Assembly: GCA_020341875.1 (NCBI GenBank)
Contig: CP070839.1
Span: 70,461-87,361 of the forward strand
Length of the DNA: 16,901 nucleotides
DNA from: Candidatus Zixiibacteriota bacterium
GTDB taxonomy: Bacteria; Zixibacteria; MSB-5A5; SM1-73
Direction: 5' to 3'
Shown: in pieces, positions 12,683 through 16,901 of the stretch
How the letters are laid out: each line of letters opens with the position of its first letter
Numbering within the stretch: the stretch's first letter is position 1
Program-made: the position numbers and the translations under genes
The notes under the pieces: generated by a model
Database searches by the model: none
Seen by the model: only the letters and a program-made list of their open reading frames with translations
Told to the model about the DNA's origin: nothing

Positions 12683-15194
12683 TAAAGTCAGCATAAGCAT
12701 CGACAATTCGCCCTTCAAGGTAGGGAGCGGATTGACCATCCTTGAGGCTGCAGAGCAGAACGACGTCTACATCCCCACCCTCTGCGCGCACAAGGAACTG
12801 ACTCCTTTCGGAGGTTGCCGGATGTGCATAGTGGAGGTGGAGGGGATGCGGGGGCTTCCCACCGCCTGCACCACGCCGGTAGAGGAGGGGATGATCATAA
12901 GAACCCGTACCCGTCAGGTTCAGGCGGAACGGAAGGAGATTCTGCAGCTCATCTTAAGCGAACATACCTCCAGCTGTCTGATCTGCGAGGAGAAGGATGA
13001 GTGCAAGGGATTCATGGGCACCATCCGCAAGGCCGGCGTGACCACCGGATGCCGGTACTGTCCTAACGATAGAGCGTGCGAGCTGCAGGACGTGGTGGAG
13101 AAGATGGAGATCAGGGAGATCGGCTACCCGGTCTATTATCGCAACCTCCGGGTGGAAAAGGATGATCCCTTTTACGATAGGGACTACAACCTCTGCATCC
13201 TCTGCGGAAGATGCATCCGCATGTGCCAGGAGATTCGTACCGCCAACACATTGGCTTTCAAGCAGAGGGGTCGCTACACGGTGATCGGTCCGGCTTACGA
13301 ACGGACTCACCTGGAAGCCGGCTGCGAATTCTGCGGAGCTTGCGTGTCGGTTTGCCCCACCGGAGCTCTGGCAGAGAAAGTGAGCAAGTGGGAGGGGAAG
13401 GCAGAACGGGAACAAACAACCACCTGTCCCTTCTGCGGGGTCGGATGCCAGATTCGTCTCCAGATCAGAGGGGACGAAGTCCTCGGCAGCCTGCCGGAGC
13501 AGGATACTCTGATAAATGATGGACAGCTTTGCGTGAAGGGGAGATTCTGCGTTGCCGAGGTGGTGAACAACCACCGGCGCTTGAGGCGACCGTATAGAAC
13601 TCAGAACAACACCAGAAGGGAACTCTCCTGGAACGAGGCCATCGACTTGGCTACCGAGAGGCTTTCAGCCTGCTCTGCTGAAGAGTTTGGGATGCTGATT
13701 TCGCCCAACTGCTCAAACGAAGATCTGTATATCGCCCAGAAGTTCGCCCGGGTTGTGATGGGCTCACATAATATCGATACCAGCGCAAGGTGGTTCTATG
13801 GTACCGGCCTCAATGGCTACCTTAACCTTACCCAGATGGCTGTCCCGCTCTCCGACCTACGGGAGGCTTCGGTCATCCTCTGCCTGGGGCTGGACACCAG
13901 GTTCAGCCGGTCGGTGGTCGGCGTGGAGCTTCGAAAAGCGATCGCGAGGGGAGCGAAGGTTCTCACCATCAACCCGCGACATCACAGCCTCTCGGTGATT
14001 GCAGAAAAGTGGATTCAGCCAACATCCGGCACGGAACTTAGTCTGATTGACTCTCTCGTCAAGCTGACCCCGAGGAAGGCGAAGCCTTCGCGGGCCAGCT
14101 CGAAGGCGACGATCAAGGGCCTCAGTGATGAGCTTTTGGCGGTTGCTGAAATGTTAAAGGGAGCGTCCTCTCCCATGATCCTGGTTGGGTCGGAGTTTCT
14201 ACAGCATGACGAGAGCCCGCAGATTCTTGAGAGCATCAAGACGTTGGCACAAAATACAGGCGCTGGTGTTCTTCCCTTGCCGGCCCAGAACAACCTGTTC
14301 GGCTCCATTCTCATGGGGACGTACCCTGAACTCCTGCCGGGCGGATTCTCATCTAGCAGCAGAAAGAGGCTAGCTGATCTGAAGAAGATATGGGGTCTAA
14401 AGATCCCAGGTTTGCCTCCCGCCTGGGAGAAAAAGATGTTTCCAGTTGACAAGAAATTGAAGGTGCTCTATCTGGTGGGAGAGGTGCCCCTGGACACTCT
14501 TCCCGAATCTGAGTTCCTGATCGTCCAGAACATATATCCCCCTGATCCCTGGCATGCGGGTGATCTGGCCTTGCCCGCAGCCTCCTTCGCGGAGGTGGAC
14601 GGGACGTTCATCAACGGTGAGGGACGCATCCAGCGGGTTCGGAAAGCCGTTCATCCTCCGGGCGAGGCTCTTCCCGACTGGGAGATACTCTGCCGGATCG
14701 CCCGGAAGATGGGGAATAAGGGTTTTAACTTCTCCAGCGCGCGCAAGGTTCATAAGGAGATATCCAGCCTGGTGAAGGGATTTGGGAATTTCGACAAACC
14801 TTCCCGTAAAGCCAGCCCGTTGACATGCGAGGCAGAGTTGTTCATCCCCAGGGCCAAGTCCAAAACGATGAAGACGGCAGACAAGAGGTTTCCTTTGGTT
14901 CTTAACACTTCGGTCGTCGAGCACACGCACCGCGGTTTCCTTCTCTCGACCTGGGTGGAGGGGGCAAGGGAGCTGTTTCCCGAAGGAGTCTTGGAGGTCA
15001 ACTCAGAGGACGCCAAGAAAGCCAAAATATCCGAGGGTGATGAGGTAGTAGTGACCTCGGCCAACTTCGAGAAGACCTGGCCCGTAAGAATCGTCAGCGA
15101 ACAGCCACAGGGGACCATGCACGTAACGTTACGTCAGGGTGAATCGGTTGGATCTAACCCCCATCGGGTCAGAATAAGGAAGAAGAATGTTTAA
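12666..15194 (+). CDS. NuoG/FdhA-like molybdopterin-oxidoreductase-fold Fe-S subunit lacking the catalytic Cys/Sec
   Basis: An 842-residue Fe-S protein. In order: [2Fe-2S] site (C40, C51, C54, C68); a His-Cys3 site (H100, C104, C107, C113); a second C-x2-C-x5-C triad (C129, C132, C138); two [4Fe-4S] sites (C177-C187 and C220-C230); then a molybdopterin-oxidoreductase Fe4S4 site (C254, C257, C261, C289) and a molybdopterin-type domain. At the formate dehydrogenase active site, where CAR-x-(Cys/Sec)-His stands, this protein reads TSARWFY: Phe377 and Tyr378. It is therefore unlikely to be a formate dehydrogenase and may act as an electron-wiring subunit like NuoG. A Lys/Arg/Ser-rich linker at 470-487 replaces normal domain sequence; the C-terminal molybdopterin-binding barrel is retained. 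The start has GGAG 8 nt upstream and overlaps the NuoF-like gene by 17 nt. Confidence 0.9.
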   Translation: MSKRNDKVSISIDNSPFKVGSGLTILEAAEQNDVYIPTLCAHKELTPFGGCRMCIVEVEGMRGLPTACTTPVEEGMIIRTRTRQVQAERKEILQLILSEHTSSCLICEEKDECKGFMGTIRKAGVTTGCRYCPNDRACELQDVVEKMEIREIGYPVYYRNLRVEKDDPFYDRDYNLCILCGRCIRMCQEIRTANTLAFKQRGRYTVIGPAYERTHLEAGCEFCGACVSVCPTGALAEKVSKWEGKAEREQTTTCPFCGVGCQIRLQIRGDEVLGSLPEQDTLINDGQLCVKGRFCVAEVVNNHRRLRRPYRTQNNTRRELSWNEAIDLATERLSACSAEEFGMLISPNCSNEDLYIAQKFARVVMGSHNIDTSARWFYGTGLNGYLNLTQMAVPLSDLREASVILCLGLDTRFSRSVVGVELRKAIARGAKVLTINPRHHSLSVIAEKWIQPTSGTELSLIDSLVKLTPRKAKPSRASSKATIKGLSDELLAVAEMLKGASSPMILVGSEFLQHDESPQILESIKTLAQNTGAGVLPLPAQNNLFGSILMGTYPELLPGGFSSSSRKRLADLKKIWGLKIPGLPPAWEKKMFPVDKKLKVLYLVGEVPLDTLPESEFLIVQNIYPPDPWHAGDLALPAASFAEVDGTFINGEGRIQRVRKAVHPPGEALPDWEILCRIARKMGNKGFNFSSARKVHKEISSLVKGFGNFDKPSRKASPLTCEAELFIPRAKSKTMKTADKRFPLVLNTSVVEHTHRGFLLSTWVEGARELFPEGVLEVNSEDAKKAKISEGDEVVVTSANFEKTWPVRIVSEQPQGTMHVTLRQGESVGSNPHRVRIRKKNV

Positions 15195-16029
15195 GCTGAC
15201 AGACAACCGGATGATCGTGCCCAACATGCACCTGCTGACGCTGGAGGCGCCTGAGGTCGCCCGCCAGATGCAGCCGGGCCAGTTCGTGATCGTGCGAGCC
15301 GATGATGGAGGAGAGAGAATACCTCTCTCTATCGCTGACTGGGACGCTGAAGAAGGAACCGTTACCGTCATCGTGATGAACATAGGAAGCACCACCGACA
15401 ATCTGGCGTCGCTTGAGGTGGGAGTGAGCGTCCCCACTGTGGTGGGGCCGCTGGGCAATCCAACGGAGATCGAGAAGTTCGGCACGGTCCTGTGTCTGGG
15501 TGGATGCTACGGGATCGGAAGCATCTTCCCCATTGCCCGAGCGCTGAAGGAGAAAGGAAATAAGGTCATCACGGTTATAGAGGCCAGAAGCTCATATCTT
15601 CTCTTCTGGGAGGATAAACTGAAGGAAGTCTCTGATGAGCTTATCCGCATCACCCGGGACGGGACGAAAGGACACAAAGGACACGTGGGAAGGCTCACCG
15701 AGATCATAAAATCGTCTGAGGAACCGGTGGACCGGATCATCGTCAACGGGTGTACCTTCCTCTTGAAGAGAGGATCGGATATTAGCCGGCCCTTGGAGAT
15801 AAAGACGATAGTTAGCCTGAACCCGATTATGATTGACGGGACCGGAATGTGCGGGGTGTGTAGGGTCACAGTGGGAAAGAGCACCAAATTCGCCTGCGTG
15901 CACGGCCCGGACTTTGACGGACATGAGGTTGATTGGATGGAGCTTTTGCAGCGACGCAAAACCTATATGCGAGAGGAAGTGATTCCGCTGAGGACAAGCC
16001 GGTGCGAAGAACATCGTGTCAAGCTGTAG
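15187..16029 (+). CDS. nfnA: NADH-dependent ferredoxin:NADP+ oxidoreductase, small subunit (NfnA/NfnS)
   Basis: A 280-residue FAD- and [2Fe-2S]-containing subunit of the bifurcating transhydrogenase Nfn; it binds NAD(H). The FAD site is RIPLSIADWD (44-53) and the nucleotide-binding Rossmann part begins at GGCYGIGSIFPIARAL (105-120). The cluster site near the C-terminus is D217, C222, C225 and C237 (IDGTGMCGVC, then FACVHGPDFDGHEVDW), the Asp-Cys3 ligand set known for NfnA. The close relatives SudB and sulfhydrogenase gamma are alternatives, but the NfnB-like partner next door decides for Nfn. AAGGAAGAAG precedes ATG 15187, which overlaps the NuoG-like stop by 8 nt, tying Nfn to the Nuo-like subunits in one transcript. 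Confidence 0.92.
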   Translation: MFKLTDNRMIVPNMHLLTLEAPEVARQMQPGQFVIVRADDGGERIPLSIADWDAEEGTVTVIVMNIGSTTDNLASLEVGVSVPTVVGPLGNPTEIEKFGTVLCLGGCYGIGSIFPIARALKEKGNKVITVIEARSSYLLFWEDKLKEVSDELIRITRDGTKGHKGHVGRLTEIIKSSEEPVDRIIVNGCTFLLKRGSDISRPLEIKTIVSLNPIMIDGTGMCGVCRVTVGKSTKFACVHGPDFDGHEVDWMELLQRRKTYMREEVIPLRTSRCEEHRVKL

Positions 16030-16040
16030 GATAGCCTGTT

Positions 16041-16901
16041 ATGCCAGAGCCCCAGAAAAAGAAACTGGATTTGAATAGAAGGGACATGCCCAAGCAGCCG
16101 CCTGAGGTACGAAGGCACAATTTCGACGAGGTGGCGCTGGGGTATCCTCCGGAGACCGCTATCGGAGAGGCCAAGCGGTGCCTGCAGTGTAAAAAGCCCA
16201 GGTGCGTAGCCAGCTGTCCGGTGGAGATAGACATTCCCGGATTCATCAAATGCATCGCAGAAGGAGATTTCGCGGCCGGAACCAGGATACTAAAGGACAA
16301 GAATTTGCTACCCGCGATGTGCGGCCGGGTCTGCCCCCAGGAGGAGCAGTGCGAAGAGGTGTGCGTTCTGGTGAAGAAAGAAGGACAGATCGCCGTCGGC
16401 CGGCTGGAACGGTTTCTGGCAGACTGGGAGGCCGACCAGGGCAAGTTTGAGTTACCGAAGATTCCACGTTCCACCGGCAGAAAGGTCGGCATTGTCGGCG
16501 GAGGGCCTGCTGGACTTACCGTGGCCGGCGATCTGATAAAACTGGGACACCAGGTGACCATCTTCGAGGCGCTGCATAAGATGGGCGGGGTGTTGGTCTA
16601 CGGCATCCCGGAGTTTCGTCTTCCCAAGGCCATCGTCAACTCCGAGGTCGATTACCTGAAATCCCTGGGAGTGAAGGTCGAATACAACCAGATCATCGGA
16701 AAGACCATCACCATGTACGAGCTCTTCGACATGGGAGACGATGCGATCTTCGTCGGCTCCGGGGCCGGTGCGCCCATGTTCATGAGTATCCCGGGGGAGA
16801 ACCTGAACGGTGTCTTCTCCGCCAACGAATACCTGACCCGGTCGAACCTGATGAAGGCATATAACTTCCCCGAATACGACACCCCGATTATCCGGGGCAA
16901 G
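16041..16901 (+). CDS. nfnB: NADH-dependent ferredoxin:NADP+ oxidoreductase, large subunit (NfnB/NfnL), cut by window end
   Basis: The first 287 residues of a glutamate-synthase-small-chain-like flavoprotein, open to the window end. The N-terminal domain carries ligands for two [4Fe-4S] clusters: C47, C50, C55, C59 and C94, C98, C104, C108. The FAD-binding site is VGIVGGGPAGLT (149-160), followed by MGGVLVYGIPEFRLP (181-195). In Nfn this subunit bifurcates electrons from NADPH to ferredoxin and NAD+, or runs the reverse reaction. A homologous GltD/GltA role in glutamate synthesis is possible in isolation, but pairing with nfnA 12 nt upstream argues for Nfn. ATG 16041 is preceded by AGG about 9 nt upstream and fits the family N-terminus. 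The NADP-binding C-terminal half is outside the window. Confidence 0.92.
   Translation, partial: MPEPQKKKLDLNRRDMPKQPPEVRRHNFDEVALGYPPETAIGEAKRCLQCKKPRCVASCPVEIDIPGFIKCIAEGDFAAGTRILKDKNLLPAMCGRVCPQEEQCEEVCVLVKKEGQIAVGRLERFLADWEADQGKFELPKIPRSTGRKVGIVGGGPAGLTVAGDLIKLGHQVTIFEALHKMGGVLVYGIPEFRLPKAIVNSEVDYLKSLGVKVEYNQIIGKTITMYELFDMGDDAIFVGSGAGAPMFMSIPGENLNGVFSANEYLTRSNLMKAYNFPEYDTPIIRGK

Noticed and set aside
14075..14089. GAAGGC/GCCTTC hairpin in the NuoG-like gene
   Set aside because: It lies within coding sequence for a Lys/Arg/Ser-rich linker and is short; it is most simply explained by the codons used.
14783..14796. Third copy of the GGGAATTTCGA promoter-spacer block
   Set aside because: It is inside a coding region, with no TTGACT or TATA box at the right spacing; taken as chance.
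12666..15194. Formate dehydrogenase alpha subunit
   Set aside because: The Cys/Sec and His of the active site are replaced by Phe377 and Tyr378, and there is no in-frame TGA that could encode selenocysteine.

Overview
The window comes from a bacterium with an anaerobic, flavin- and iron-sulfur-rich redox metabolism. It is probably Gram-negative, because three genes encode lipoproteins, including an M48-type and an oligopeptidase B-type envelope peptidase. The lineage cannot be fixed from the sequence alone. Shine-Dalgarno sites are mostly clear, and two sigma-70-type promoters share an unusually conserved spacer.

Left part (1-4444): a divergent pair comes first, with the 5' end of an M48-type metallopeptidase lipoprotein on the minus strand and a GNAT acetyltransferase on the plus strand. 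A Cys-rich DUF3795 protein on the minus strand converges on the GNAT gene. A compact ABC importer of the nitrate/sulfonate/taurine type follows: lipoprotein binding protein, permease and ATPase.

Middle (4445-7158): an exported oligopeptidase B homologue with its full catalytic triad. After it lies a 480-nt non-coding stretch that holds four separate perfect or near-perfect hairpins and a candidate promoter.

Right part (7165-16901, all plus strand, the last six genes overlapping or nearly so): a Cys-rich protein of unknown function, a stand-alone DRTGG-domain protein, a DRTGG protein fused to an RsbW-like ATPase, and a putative sensory [FeFe]-hydrogenase-like protein. These are followed by NuoE-, NuoF- and NuoG-like subunits and then NfnA and NfnB (NfnB cut by the window end). 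The NuoE/F/G-like trio resembles the core of electron-bifurcating hydrogenases and formate dehydrogenases, and NfnAB is the NADH/ferredoxin:NADP+ transhydrogenase. The catalytic-looking subunits are unusual. The hydrogenase-like protein has His where the proton-relay Cys normally sits, and the NuoG-like protein has Phe where formate dehydrogenases carry the Mo-ligating Cys/Sec. The region therefore looks like a redox or H2-sensing module linked to an NAD(P)H/ferredoxin electron-confurcating or bifurcating complex, with no ordinary catalytic hydrogenase or formate dehydrogenase visible. This assembly is the main point of interest.
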